Counted from the stretch's first letter, positions 1-11,217 are shown. The stretch: DNA of 64,000 nt from Flavobacteriia bacterium (GCA_947446925.1 CANFHU010000003.1:99239-163238); one strand, 5' to 3'. A program made the numbers and translations. The notes: generated from the sequence alone by a model not told the origin.

Positions 1-882
1 GGTGTTTATATCGTAATTGATTGAGGCGACAAGTTTGTTTATTTGTGCTCCTAATTGTATGAAAATTGCGTCTTTATTTCTAAAATACACACCAAACAAC
101 AAATCTTTTTTCTTTGGAGTGTCTGATAAGTTGACACTACATTTTGTGCCAAAAATAAGTTCGTTATACTTATTTTGTTTTGAGTAATTAATTGATGGAT
201 AAATTTTTAAGGTGTTACTTAATTTCCATATCCCCTGTATGTAATTATTATATCGTCTGAATCTGGGTACAGTCACATTGTAAAAGCCTTGATTAGGTTC
301 ATTTAGATTAAAAATGGAAGTCCCGATAGTAAATGAAAAATTATCAAAAATGTCTTTTGTGAAAAGCATACCTAACCCAACATTTATACATGCTATTTGT
401 TGGGTAGTATATTTTTCATTAGATGGGATGTAACTAGAATAAATAAATCCGTCGTATTGATTGTCAAACATGTAATTAGAAAAATTCATTTGATTATTTT
501 TCCAACCTAGGTCAATACCAATTCTCCATTTATATTTCCGTTTTGTAGATTCACTAAAAGTATATGCTGCATTTATCCTACCTTCAATAGTTCTAAATAT
601 ACCATCACCAGTAACATCATGTATAATAATTACCCCATATCCAAAGTTTCGATTATATTTATTAACCATATCAAATGTGATGGATTGAGTTTGGTATGGT
701 TTTGTGACGTTTCGCCATTGATCTCTAGAACTTAATGTTGCTCTAAAATCCTCTTTTATATTGCCTGAGTTTGCAGGATTTTGATACAACGCATTCTCAT
801 TGGATTGAGACCAATGTATATCTTGAGAACGTCCAATAATTGGGAGAAATAGTATGAATAATATGTAATATATTTTTTCCAC
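1..882 (-). CDS. PorP/SprF-family type IX secretion membrane protein (partial, C-terminus off window)
   Basis: I translated this frame by hand: it is open from a GTG at 882 to the left edge, 294 codons. An in-frame TAA at 898-900 means no earlier start is possible apart from rare codons. The protein opens with a hydrophobic signal peptide ending near IIGRSQ, followed by DIHWSQ and ALYQNPANSG. That opening, in which the newly secreted protein begins by stating that it saw few molecules and many NPA-type residues, is characteristic of PorP/SprF proteins. The rest alternates short beta strands as in an outer-membrane barrel (e.g. FGYGVIIIHD, GLGMLFTKDIF). PorP/SprF proteins are outer-membrane partners of type IX secretion and gliding adhesins and often sit beside a large cargo gene; that neighbour would lie to the left of this window. 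A TATCTTTA box, one base from the -7 consensus, lies upstream. Confidence 0.8.
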   Translation of the reverse strand, partial: MEKIYYILFILFLPIIGRSQDIHWSQSNENALYQNPANSGNIKEDFRATLSSRDQWRNVTKPYQTQSITFDMVNKYNRNFGYGVIIIHDVTGDGIFRTIEGRINAAYTFSESTKRKYKWRIGIDLGWKNNQMNFSNYMFDNQYDGFIYSSYIPSNEKYTTQQIACINVGLGMLFTKDIFDNFSFTIGTSIFNLNEPNQGFYNVTVPRFRRYNNYIQGIWKLSNTLKIYPSINYSKQNKYNELIFGTKCSVNLSDTPKKKDLLFGVYFRNKDAIFIQLGAQINKLVASINYDINT

Positions 883-1082
883 GAATTTATTTGTAGTTTA
901 AAGATACTTTTTTTTGGTTATTTTGACTTATTCATTTTACAAGTAGTGATTGTTATATAATATTTACTCTATTTTTTAATCCGTTTACTTACTTTAAAGC
1001 ATTGTATTTCATTGCGTTATACGTGTTAATAACTTGTTGATTATTCAATTTTTTTGAATTCGTTTCATCCCTTTTTTTAATG

Positions 1083-1090
1083 TAATTTTG
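1083..1090 (+). promoter_or_regulatory. Candidate promoter -7 element (TAATTTTG)
   Basis: TAATTTTG matches the Bacteroidota TAnnTTTG -7 consensus and lies 31 bases before the ATG at 1122. No TTG is found at the usual 19-21 base spacing, so support is only partial. Confidence 0.35.
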
Positions 1091-1121
1091 TGTCTATTAG
1101 TTTTTAACTAGATATTAAGGG

Positions 1122-1658
1122 ATGATACGATCATTTTTAAAACGTAAATTAACAGACAATCAATTAGCAAATATTTTTGTTAATGGATTATTGGAGGTTA
1201 TTGATAATGGTTTTAAAGATGTTGCATCATTAATTAATGAAGATCCTGCATTTGAATCAACTCCTAATATTACTCCAGAAGCAAATTCTGAATTTACTTT
1301 AATTGTTATTGTAGGTAATTTAGTGACGCTTGAGTCTAGTTTTGAATCCGATCAGGCATTTCGTGTAGAACAGTTGATATTTCAAAAATTTGCAACTATT
1401 TTTTCAATGACTGAAACGAGTTTTGAAAATTTAATTAAAGAATATAAAAACTTCATTTCTAGGGTAAATCACCCATCTAAAAATATGCTTTATGGTATGT
1501 CTAAAGCAATTTTTCATAAATATAACCTGAATGATTTTCAGGATGATTACTTCAAGCGAATGCAAGCACCAAACCCTTTATTTCTTAAGAGAATGGATGA
1601 AGTTATGAGTAACTTTATTTGGGATTGGGATGTATTCTTTAAAAAGTATAAGTTATAG
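1122..1658 (+). CDS. Hypothetical protein, 178 aa
   Basis: I do not recognise this protein. It is soluble-looking, with no signal peptide and no membrane segment. It is mostly helical, with acidic and aromatic residues, and ends in FIWDWDVFFKKYKL. The ATG at 1122 follows a TAnnTTTG-type box at 1083-1090, which supports the start. It stands alone: it is divergent from the PorP-like gene on the left and convergent with rsmG, whose stop is only 15 bases away. Codon use resembles the neighbours, and the length and lack of stops make a real gene likely. No function is proposed. Confidence 0.7.
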   Translation: MIRSFLKRKLTDNQLANIFVNGLLEVIDNGFKDVASLINEDPAFESTPNITPEANSEFTLIVIVGNLVTLESSFESDQAFRVEQLIFQKFATIFSMTETSFENLIKEYKNFISRVNHPSKNMLYGMSKAIFHKYNLNDFQDDYFKRMQAPNPLFLKRMDEVMSNFIWDWDVFFKKYKL

Positions 1659-1673
1659 TAGTTTTAGATATAC

Positions 1674-2309
1674 TCATTTGTTCATATCTAAATAAACAAC
1701 CTTTTTTGTTTCAAAAAAATCATAATCAAAGAACTTTGTAATATTATTATATCTTGGTTTTTGTTTTATTGGTTTCATTTCTTCTGCTAAATCTCCACCT
1801 TTAAGATATAAAATACCATTTCTAAGTTTGTTTTTATTTTCTGCTAAAAATTTTCCTTTTACCCATTTTAAGAATTCTGGCATCGCTGTAACTGCTCTGC
1901 TTACTATGAAGTCAAATTGCTCTTTAATTTCTTCTGCTCTTGCATGAAATGTAGTTACATTTTGGATTTCTAAAGTATTGCATACTTCGTTTACGACTTT
2001 AATTTTTTTTCCAATTGAATCGACCAACACAAATTGACATTCCGGAAATAAGATTGCTAATGGTACGCCTGGAAAACCACCACCAGTTCCAATGTCTAAG
2101 ATACGTGAACCATCCTTAAATGATTGTACTTTGGCTATGGCGAGTGAATGAAGTACATGCCTTTCATAAAAATGATCCATATCTTTTCTTGAAATTACAT
2201 TGATTTGTTCATTCCAAAATGTATATAGTTCTGCTAATTTTGAAAATTGATTTTTTTGTTTTTCAGAAAGTTCAGGGAAATGTTTAAATATCAGTTCGAC
2301 TCCAGTCAT
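1674..2309 (-). CDS. rsmG: 16S rRNA (guanine-N7)-methyltransferase RsmG
   Basis: RsmG (GidB) methylates N7 of G527 in 16S rRNA using S-adenosylmethionine. The glycine-rich SAM loop ILDIGTGGGFPGVPLA is at about residues 70-85. It is preceded by the family segment FWNEQINVISRKDMDHFYERHVLHSL and followed by RAEEI and the FDFIVSRAVTAMPEFLKW motif. I place the start at the ATG at 2309, giving 211 aa, the usual family length. An in-frame TTG at 2354 would add 15 atypical residues and run into the preceding gene. With this start, the gene begins one base after the stop of the acyl-CoA ligase gene, so the two are probably cotranscribed and perhaps translationally coupled. Confidence 0.93.
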   Translation of the reverse strand: MTGVELIFKHFPELSEKQKNQFSKLAELYTFWNEQINVISRKDMDHFYERHVLHSLAIAKVQSFKDGSRILDIGTGGGFPGVPLAILFPECQFVLVDSIGKKIKVVNEVCNTLEIQNVTTFHARAEEIKEQFDFIVSRAVTAMPEFLKWVKGKFLAENKNKLRNGILYLKGGDLAEEMKPIKQKPRYNNITKFFDYDFFETKKVVYLDMNK

Positions 2310-2310
2310 T

Positions 2311-4068
2311 TTACAAGGTATATATTTGTTTAACTTCTTTGCTGTATTTGGCAAGTATTATTTTTCGTTTTAATTTTAAAGTAGGAGTCAATTCCCCTTC
2401 CTCTATAGAAAACTCATGGTCAAGTAAGGTATATCTTTTGATTTGTTCATAACCACCGTAATGTTTATTATAACTATCTACTTCAAGTTGAATTCGGTGT
2501 TGGATTTCTTTGTTATTAATTAACCCGGTATTCGATTTGTCTTCAATATTCAACTTTTTATTGAAAGACCATTCTCTAATGTAATTAAAGTTCGGAACAA
2601 TCAAAGCACCAGGGAATTTTTCGCCTTCTCCAAGTACCATAATTTGTTCTATAAAACGCGATTCTTTAAATTTATTCTCCATTGCCTGAGGAATAATATA
2701 TTTCCCACCAGATGTTTTAAAAATTTCTTTTTTACGATCTGTAATTTTTAAAAATTTACCTTCAATAAAAGTTCCAATATCTCCAGTGTGAAACCACCCT
2801 TCCGAATCAATATCCTCTGCTGTCTTTTCTGGTAAGTTATAATATCCCATCATGACATTAGGTCCTTTTACTAAAATTTCACCATCTTCTGCTATTTTAA
2901 CTTTTACATCGTGAATTAAAGTGCCAACTGTTCCAATTCGAATTCCATTTTTTATACAATTGACAGATATTACAGGTGATGTTTCAGTTAAACCATAACC
3001 TTCAAGTATTGTGATGTCTGCTGCTAAAAACATTTTTGCCAATTTTGGTTGTAATGCTGCACTACCAGAAACAATAGCCCTTGTGTTTCCTCCTAAGGCT
3101 TCTTGCCATTTAGAAAAAATCAATTTACGCGCAATGGCAAGTTTAATATTGTACCAAAAAGATCGATTTATTACATCGTATTTCTCACCTAATTTAACAG
3201 CCCAAAAAAATAATTTTCGTTTAAGACCGGTAAGTTCTTCGCCTTTTGATATTATTTTTTCGTATACTTTTTCAATTAAACGTGGTACCGCTGTAAACAT
3301 ATGTGGTTTCACTTCTTTTATGTTTTCTCCAATAGTATCCATCGATTCAGCAAAAAATATGGAGCAACCCATATACATGTATAAGTAATGTAACATGCGT
3401 TCATATACATGACATACAGGTAAGAAAGTAAGTACTCTAGAATTCTCATCACAAGGCATACGATCAATACAAGCAACTACATTAGATAAAATATTGTTGT
3501 GCGATAGCATTACACCTTTTGGGTTTCCGGTTGTACCTGAGGTGTATATAATAGTTGCTAAATCTGAATTTTGAATTTTTTCTTTTCGAGATAGAACAGT
3601 TGCATCACTAATAGAGGATTCGTCCATATGTATTTCAGTCCAATTTGGAATAGAATTTTCTTTGGTAAAACTATATAGAAATTCTAAATCAGGTGTTTGA
3701 GACTTTAAATGATTTATTTTCGAATATAAATCTGAATCTCCAACTACACATAACTTTATCTTGGAGTCATTAAATATATAAATATAATCTTCAGCAGAAA
3801 TATTTGGGTAAATAGGAACTACAATTGCACCAATTTCTAATGCGGCTATATCTAAAGCATTCCATTCATATCGATTGGTAGAAATTATTCCGATTTTATC
3901 TCCTGGATTTATTCCTAAAGCGATTAATCCTTTTGCAGTTTTACTAACTAAATTTAAAAAATCTGTTGTTGAAATAGTTGTCCAAATACCATTCTTTTTA
4001 GTAGAAAACATATCACTTTTTGGATAGTTTTTTAATTGATGGTAAGGTATATCGAATAGTCGTTTCAT
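2311..4068 (-). CDS. Long-chain fatty acid--CoA ligase (AMP-binding, FadD-like)
   Basis: This is an ANL-superfamily adenylate-forming enzyme that activates a fatty acid to acyl-AMP and then acyl-CoA. Visible motifs are the P-loop YTSGTTGNPKG near residue 175, the A5 motif GYGLTETSPV near 360, the WFHTGD segment, and the hinge and C-terminal DRKKEIFKTSGGKYI. That form is typical of bacterial long-chain (AMP-dependent synthetase) enzymes of about 590 aa. I chose the ATG at 4068 (585 aa, starting MKRLFDIPY); a GTG at 4083 would add five residues. There is no signal peptide, so the enzyme is probably cytosolic or peripherally membrane-bound. It lies 55 bases after the amidohydrolase-like gene and abuts rsmG. 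Substrate chain length cannot be read from sequence. Confidence 0.9.
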   Translation of the reverse strand: MKRLFDIPYHQLKNYPKSDMFSTKKNGIWTTISTTDFLNLVSKTAKGLIALGINPGDKIGIISTNRYEWNALDIAALEIGAIVVPIYPNISAEDYIYIFNDSKIKLCVVGDSDLYSKINHLKSQTPDLEFLYSFTKENSIPNWTEIHMDESSISDATVLSRKEKIQNSDLATIIYTSGTTGNPKGVMLSHNNILSNVVACIDRMPCDENSRVLTFLPVCHVYERMLHYLYMYMGCSIFFAESMDTIGENIKEVKPHMFTAVPRLIEKVYEKIISKGEELTGLKRKLFFWAVKLGEKYDVINRSFWYNIKLAIARKLIFSKWQEALGGNTRAIVSGSAALQPKLAKMFLAADITILEGYGLTETSPVISVNCIKNGIRIGTVGTLIHDVKVKIAEDGEILVKGPNVMMGYYNLPEKTAEDIDSEGWFHTGDIGTFIEGKFLKITDRKKEIFKTSGGKYIIPQAMENKFKESRFIEQIMVLGEGEKFPGALIVPNFNYIREWSFNKKLNIEDKSNTGLINNKEIQHRIQLEVDSYNKHYGGYEQIKRYTLLDHEFSIEEGELTPTLKLKRKIILAKYSKEVKQIYTL

Positions 4069-4123
4069 AGTTCTAAAATTCACGTAACAAAATAAATATA
4101 ATTATTTTATTTGTAAATCATTG

Positions 4124-5176
4124 TTATTCCATGCTATATATTTGTTGTCCATTCCAATAAGTGGCATTCGAATAAATTGCATTATATTCATTTCCTTTGA
4201 TTATTGGTGTTTCCAAGATTGTGAAGTTTGCATTTTTACCTTTTTCAAGTGTACCATTCTTTTTTTCTGAAAATGATAAATATTGTGCCCAATTTGTAAT
4301 AGATTTTAGTGTTTTCAATAATTCCATTTGATTCAATTTCGAATAATTGGATAGTTTTTCTAGTAATTTATCTGATGATTGACTTGTCCCAAAGAGATAA
4401 ATTGGTAGTGTCTTTTTATTTGTTTCGTTAAAACAAAGAAAAAAATTGTTCTCTTCAAGTAGAGTTAAGGTTTTTGGTGCGGTTTCACGGATGTTAAAAA
4501 CAAACCATCGATGGTCTAATTTATAGTTTTGAAGTGACTGTATAATCAAAGGGATGTTTTTTTGTCCATTGTGAAAGTCTATTCCGATTTGTAAAGAATT
4601 ACTTTTCGCGACAGCGCATGCCTCTAAAACGGTTGACTCATTTTCATTGGCTATAGTGAATCCTGCGAAAATTAAATTTTTAAATTTTCGTATCTTTTTT
4701 ATTTTTCTTATATGATTGATATTTTCTTTTGAAGGGGTTAAATAGACATGCCATTTTACTTGCATATAAGGGCCGAATTTTTCAAGTTCAAGGAGTTTTT
4801 TAAAGGTTATTCCATGAATAAAAACTTCTACAATACCTTGTTCTAATTCTTGTGTTTCTATTTCTTCTAGTAGGCTGTTGCTCCATTTTTCGACTGTATC
4901 GATTTGTAAATTACAATCAGAAAATGTTGGTATAATTTCTCGTCCTTCCACATCTATGGACTCTTCCGAACGGTATTTGTTTAATATTTGTCGTTCCGGA
5001 CCGATTTCAACAATTTTCCCATTTGAAATTGCCATCGCCTCACCTGTTGTGTTGTTGTCATTTAAACAATAGATCGATGCATTATGAATGATTTGATCTA
5101 CCTTTTTTCCTTTCATACAACTGTATAAAAAGGGGATAAGAAAAATAAATAGATAGTTGGTTTTAATTGTTTTCAT
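4124..5176 (-). CDS. Degenerate amidohydrolase-like lipoprotein
   Basis: The N-terminus has a lipoprotein signal, with lipobox FLYSC and the lipid-carrying Cys at residue 20. The following segment (HNASIYCLND, AMAISNGKIVEIG, VEGREIIPTF) is the N-terminal beta-sandwich of YtcJ-like amidohydrolases. Near residues 310-323, GTLEKGKNANFTIL is their characteristic C-terminal strand. However, where active members have D-x-H-x-H, this protein reads DCNLQ (residues 87-91), so both metal-binding histidines are missing. At 350 aa it is also well short of the roughly 550-aa YtcJ enzymes, and no obvious later metal-site histidines or catalytic Asp are seen. It is probably not a metal-dependent hydrolase and may have kept only a binding or structural role. 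It overlaps the preceding membrane-protein gene by 14 bases. Confidence 0.65.
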   Translation of the reverse strand: MKTIKTNYLFIFLIPFLYSCMKGKKVDQIIHNASIYCLNDNNTTGEAMAISNGKIVEIGPERQILNKYRSEESIDVEGREIIPTFSDCNLQIDTVEKWSNSLLEEIETQELEQGIVEVFIHGITFKKLLELEKFGPYMQVKWHVYLTPSKENINHIRKIKKIRKFKNLIFAGFTIANENESTVLEACAVAKSNSLQIGIDFHNGQKNIPLIIQSLQNYKLDHRWFVFNIRETAPKTLTLLEENNFFLCFNETNKKTLPIYLFGTSQSSDKLLEKLSNYSKLNQMELLKTLKSITNWAQYLSFSEKKNGTLEKGKNANFTILETPIIKGNEYNAIYSNATYWNGQQIYSME

Positions 5177-6491
5177 TCAAGATATTATTAAATGTTTTTT
5201 TTATTTTTTCAAAGTCTATACAAAGTAATAGAATACTAAAACTAAATGGTAAAAATGGGATTTTATATCTTACAATAGCTCCAAGTACAGGCACTGTCCA
5301 GCCAATTAGGATTGCCAATAAAATGCTAAAGTAGATTCCGAAATAAATATAGGGTAGTTGAATTTTAGTTGGTTTTTTGAAAAATAAAATCATAAGAATG
5401 AATAATACTAGTATACATAAATTTTCCAACGCTGAAAAAGCAAAAAATAAGTTTTTAATTTCAAATATAGTTGGTCGAAATAGTCCATTTATGAATGCAT
5501 CTGGCATCGTTTTTACAAATGACCAAGTAGAATTATTAAGCGCTTTTACATGTATTGTACTACCTGCTTTTGTGTAATGAGCGACATTTATAAAATCTTT
5601 TTGTTTGTATTTTAAATCTGCAATAAAATCTAATCGTGGATTTATTTTACCGGCATTAAATCCAAAAAGTATTAATGCGGTATTGATTGTAAGAAAAATA
5701 ACACCTACTTTTTTTGTTCGGATGTAATAAGTCAATATCCATGAAAAGATGCTTGGAATAAACAAGATGAGTACATAGGTTTTTGTAATTGCTAAAAGAC
5801 CTAGGGTTACTAAAACAATAGTTAAATTTAAGATCTTATTTTTTGCATCTAATAACTGATTAAAAGCAAATAAGAATAGACCAATACCAAATAATAAAAT
5901 ACTTTCTTTTAATACGCCTGACCCCCAAAATAAAACAGATGGAATAAGAAAACAAGCGATTATCAATTCTGTTTTTCGGTTGCTAAATTTTTCATGATAA
6001 ACTCTAAAAATACCTGTTAAACCTATAAAAGATAGCATGCATAAAATTAATGTATGAATATGATAATATCCGAACGAAAAAAGATATATTACCGCATTAA
6101 ATCGAATGACTGTTCGATTGTCGTTGAAAATATTACTCGTAAATGGTTTAAACCAATAGTTTGTTTTTACTAATAATGCGTGAATTTCATTAGTTTCATT
6201 CTGTATCCCAAAAATTATTTTCCAGAATTGTAAAGGAGAATTTTTGTATACCTTTTCATAAAGGTATTTTGCATCATCGAAATATTTAAAAATATCAGCA
6301 GTTTTTCTATCTGGATAATAATAGGTGTAAACATAGTAAATACCAAAGCCAAAGAGGAACTTAACGGTTAATAATCTACTTAGTGTTTTGAAAGTGATGC
6401 CGGAATTTTTAAAAAAAGCCCATTTTTTTAACACTAATAATAGCATCAAATAATAGAATGTGATACAGGAAAATTCTAAAAAAAAATGCAT
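5163..6491 (-). CDS. Polytopic membrane protein, paralogue of the upstream gene
   Basis: This 442-aa protein has roughly ten hydrophobic segments spread along its whole length, so it is an inner-membrane protein. It aligns with the 479-aa product encoded just upstream. Shared landmarks are a VYTYYYPDRKTADIFKYFDD segment near residue 55, IFNDNRTVIR, then PSVLFWGSGVLKES near residue 185, a late PTIFEIKNLFFAFSALEN stretch, and GWTVPVLGAIVRYKIPFLP near the end. Loops rich in Tyr, Asp and Lys between many helices suggest a GT-C-type glycosyltransferase or polymerase fold, but I see no diagnostic catalytic motif. Function therefore stays open. The start abuts the upstream stop with no gap, and its 3' end overlaps the amidohydrolase-like gene by 14 bases. 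Confidence 0.75.
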   Translation of the reverse strand: MHFFLEFSCITFYYLMLLLVLKKWAFFKNSGITFKTLSRLLTVKFLFGFGIYYVYTYYYPDRKTADIFKYFDDAKYLYEKVYKNSPLQFWKIIFGIQNETNEIHALLVKTNYWFKPFTSNIFNDNRTVIRFNAVIYLFSFGYYHIHTLILCMLSFIGLTGIFRVYHEKFSNRKTELIIACFLIPSVLFWGSGVLKESILLFGIGLFLFAFNQLLDAKNKILNLTIVLVTLGLLAITKTYVLILFIPSIFSWILTYYIRTKKVGVIFLTINTALILFGFNAGKINPRLDFIADLKYKQKDFINVAHYTKAGSTIHVKALNNSTWSFVKTMPDAFINGLFRPTIFEIKNLFFAFSALENLCILVLFILMILFFKKPTKIQLPYIYFGIYFSILLAILIGWTVPVLGAIVRYKIPFLPFSFSILLLCIDFEKIKKTFNNILNENN

Positions 6492-7931
6492 TTATATTTT
6501 TCTAAAATTGGGGTTTTTAAATTTATTTTTCTTTATAAAAGAATATAGTTTTGATTTGTCTATTAGTGTTAATAAACAAAAATAAAATAAAGGTAATAAA
6601 GGAGCTTTGTATCGGACTAGATTCCCTAAAACAGGGACTAATAAACCTAAAAAAATAAATGTGAGAACGATGAATGTACCAAAATAAAAAATAAGTATTT
6701 GTTCATCTCTATTAAGTTTCCTTGGGAAAATAAACAAACATAAAATAAGTAATAAGCACATAAAATTTTCGAGTGCAGGTAAGATGAATAGAAGTGATTT
6801 TGTTTCAAATAAATGTGGTCGCGCAAACCCATTACTTATCCCAAACGGAATAGAAATAAAGAAATTGGATAATTGTCCGTCCATTTTTTTTGTAAAAACT
6901 AAACTTTTAGCATTTGCTAATTTAGCTTCATGTTTATAGTCTGCTTGTTTGAATCTCAACATTTCGAGAATATTGTAATTATTACCTAATACATTTTTTT
7001 CATAAGAAATGTGATTGACTCTTTTGTATTCTTTTCTTTTTTCTTCCTCCGTTTTATTTTTAAGATTATAAACTACAGGATTATGCGTATAACTCCACGT
7101 TATAAAAAACACGATAATTAGAACATACGAACTGATGAAAAATAGTTTTATATGTGCATTTTTTAAAATCTGTATGATAGCGAAGCAACCAACCGAAGGC
7201 AGTATAAATCCAAATATATAAGTTTTTGATATTGAAAGTATTAACAGACTTGTGAGTAAGCCAATTACAAGATAAATGTTTCTTTTTTGAATTAATTTTG
7301 TGGTAAAATAAACAACTAATGAAAGTGCAAAGAGGATAATAGTTTCTTTGAGTAATCCAGTCGTCCACAAAGCAATAGATGGAGAAAGAAACAGTATAAA
7401 AAAATAGAATTTTTTCCATTCTAAATACGGTGATAACATTTTGTAAAGTGTAAAAGTTGCCAGAAATGAGATTAAACTCATATATAAATTAGCAATTAAT
7501 AGATTGTTATTTGAAATTAGATTGAGTAAACTTGATAAAATAATAATTGTTTGGTTGTCATTATAAATCCCATAGGAATTTGGTTTTGTCCAAAATTTAA
7601 GGCTCTCGAATAATTTTATATTTTCTGTATTATCTATTTTTTCACCTTGAATAACGGAGAAAAAATCGGATGCGTTATTTTTAAATATTTCTGCTAATTC
7701 TTTTCCATCCTGAAAATATTTATAGATATCGTTCACGGATTTATCTTTATAAAAATAGGTGTAGATATACCAGAGTGCAAAACCTGAAAATAACTTAATA
7801 AAAAAAGCATAACTGATATAGATACTTGATATCTGCTCTAATTTAAAGCGTTTATTTTTAAAGATAAAAAACAAAAAAAAGATGGCAACAAAAAGAAAAG
7901 TGATGTATTCCACAAACTTGAATTTTTTCAA
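6492..7931 (-). CDS. Polytopic membrane protein, first of a tandem paralogous pair
   Basis: The product is up to 479 aa with about ten transmembrane segments. It is clearly related to the next gene: IYTYFYKDKSVNDIYKYFQD near residue 57, IYNDNQTIIIL, then PSIALWTTGLLKETIILF, and PHLFETKSLLFILPALEN with GLLVPVLGNLVRYKAPLLP near the C-terminus. It has a longer central loop than its paralogue (residues about 285-345, charged). There is no ATG: the frame allows a TTG at 7931 or a GTG at 7913. A TACCTTTG -7-like box at 7929-7936 overlaps the TTG, which would favour GTG. A role in envelope polysaccharide synthesis is possible but unproven. Confidence 0.72.
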   Translation of the reverse strand: MKKFKFVEYITFLFVAIFFLFFIFKNKRFKLEQISSIYISYAFFIKLFSGFALWYIYTYFYKDKSVNDIYKYFQDGKELAEIFKNNASDFFSVIQGEKIDNTENIKLFESLKFWTKPNSYGIYNDNQTIIILSSLLNLISNNNLLIANLYMSLISFLATFTLYKMLSPYLEWKKFYFFILFLSPSIALWTTGLLKETIILFALSLVVYFTTKLIQKRNIYLVIGLLTSLLILSISKTYIFGFILPSVGCFAIIQILKNAHIKLFFISSYVLIIVFFITWSYTHNPVVYNLKNKTEEEKRKEYKRVNHISYEKNVLGNNYNILEMLRFKQADYKHEAKLANAKSLVFTKKMDGQLSNFFISIPFGISNGFARPHLFETKSLLFILPALENFMCLLLILCLFIFPRKLNRDEQILIFYFGTFIVLTFIFLGLLVPVLGNLVRYKAPLLPLFYFCLLTLIDKSKLYSFIKKNKFKNPNFRKI

Positions 7932-7936
7932 AGGTA
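7929..7936 (-). promoter_or_regulatory. Candidate promoter -7 element (TACCTTTG) for the leftward membrane-protein cluster
   Basis: On the reverse strand the bases read TACCTTTG, a full match to TAnnTTTG. It overlaps the TTG that would otherwise be the first codon of the membrane-protein gene, so transcription from here would leave the GTG at 7913 as the usable start. No well-spaced TTG upstream was found. Confidence 0.35.
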
Positions 7937-8019
7937 GAAAGAACTTTTTATTTCGCTATTTTTTAATAACTCTGTGTATATTTTTATAAAATGTTAGTGG
8001 CATTAAAACACTATATGTG

Positions 8020-8027
8020 TATTTTTG
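8020..8027 (+). promoter_or_regulatory. Candidate promoter -7 element (TATTTTTG) for purL
   Basis: TATTTTTG matches TAnnTTTG and ends 20 bases before the ATG at 8048. Nineteen bases upstream of it is TGG, a weak -33 match. Its position excludes translation from the in-frame ATG at 7991 and supports the shorter PurL start. Confidence 0.45.
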
Positions 8028-8047
8028 TCATTCTTAAAAACATAAGC

Positions 8048-10285
<2,238 letters not shown>

Positions 10286-10307
10286 TTTATATTATAAACT
10301 TTAATTA

Positions 10308-10336
10308 GGTCGTATTCAAAAGATACGGCCTTTTTT
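10308..10336. terminator. Rho-independent terminator after purL
   Basis: An 8-bp stem, GGTCGTAT pairing with ATACGGCC (one G-T pair), encloses a 7-base loop and is followed by six T. It sits between purL and the convergent SirB1-like gene, overlapping that gene's last two bases. Confidence 0.85.
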
Positions 10337-11213
10337 ATGCTAAAATAATTTCTTTTAATTCTAATAATTCCCTCACTTTATCTGGTTTTCCTAAAGATTG
10401 ATAGGAACTAATCAAATTAATTATAATACGCTGTATAATAATCGTATGACTACAAGGTTCAAAAAAACCTTTTTCTTCAGGTAGTTTTAAGTCAGCTAGG
10501 AATTTACGTATGTCATTTTCGTATAAAATACTTCCTTCAGAAAATGCATTTATATAAAAAAACACACCTGAATTGGTATTATTACCAAGTAATTGATTTA
10601 CTTTATTTTCATCCATATAAGCTAGGATGAAATGATTAGGTAAATTTACACCATAGATAGGGATATTAAGACTTTGTGCTATAGTGCTATATAATATACT
10701 TAAACTAAGTGGATTGCCATGTTTAGTTTCGAGTACTGTATTTAAGTAAGAGTTTAACGGTGAATGATAATTTTTATTATCTCCCTTGAATAGATAGCGT
10801 GTGTAAAATATTTTATTTAGTATTTTGACTTTTTCAAAAGCGGTTTGCTTTTCATTTATTTCCATCCATACATCTTGCCTAATTTCATTGATTTTTACTC
10901 TAAGCGTTTTCTCGTTGATTCCTGGGTATTGCCATTTACTTAATAGTGTCCATGCTTCGATTAAATCTAATTCTTTTGATTTTCTCCATTTATCAAGTTC
11001 TATTTTAATCGCTGAAAACTGAATTTCGTGTGTGATATGTTCAATTTTAGATTGGTGTAAAACACTCATTTCATGCGTTTCCCACGCACTTTCTAAATAT
11101 GGAATAACAGTTACGCCATAAGAAATAATTTTCGTCTGAACATGGGAAACTATTTCTTCATCAGGATCATCTAGAAGATTTATTAAGGCTTGTATAGATT
11201 CAATATTTATCAT
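10335..11213 (-). CDS. SirB1/transglutaminase-like superfamily protein
   Basis: The region around residues 145-205 reads HGNPLSLSILYSTIAQSLNIPIYGVNLPNHFILAY. This is the hallmark of the SirB1/YchA-type Transglut_core2 family (typically (K/R)GNPxSL...GVxLPGHFxxR). Like other members it lacks an evident transglutaminase Cys at the usual place, so hydrolytic activity is doubtful. The 292-aa protein starts with a helical region and no signal peptide, so it is cytosolic. Family members are often near prmC/prfA, but here it is a single gene downstream of the moxR cluster. A TACTTTTG box ends four bases before the ATG, so the mRNA may be leaderless. The cellular role is unknown. Confidence 0.82.
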   Translation of the reverse strand: MINIESIQALINLLDDPDEEIVSHVQTKIISYGVTVIPYLESAWETHEMSVLHQSKIEHITHEIQFSAIKIELDKWRKSKELDLIEAWTLLSKWQYPGINEKTLRVKINEIRQDVWMEINEKQTAFEKVKILNKIFYTRYLFKGDNKNYHSPLNSYLNTVLETKHGNPLSLSILYSTIAQSLNIPIYGVNLPNHFILAYMDENKVNQLLGNNTNSGVFFYINAFSEGSILYENDIRKFLADLKLPEEKGFFEPCSHTIIIQRIIINLISSYQSLGKPDKVRELLELKEIILA

Positions 11214-11217
11214 AAAA

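Noticed and set aside
3011..3388. 125-codon open frame on the + strand inside the acyl-CoA ligase gene
   Set aside because: It is antisense to a well-supported gene, shares no family motif, and has no promoter or start context.
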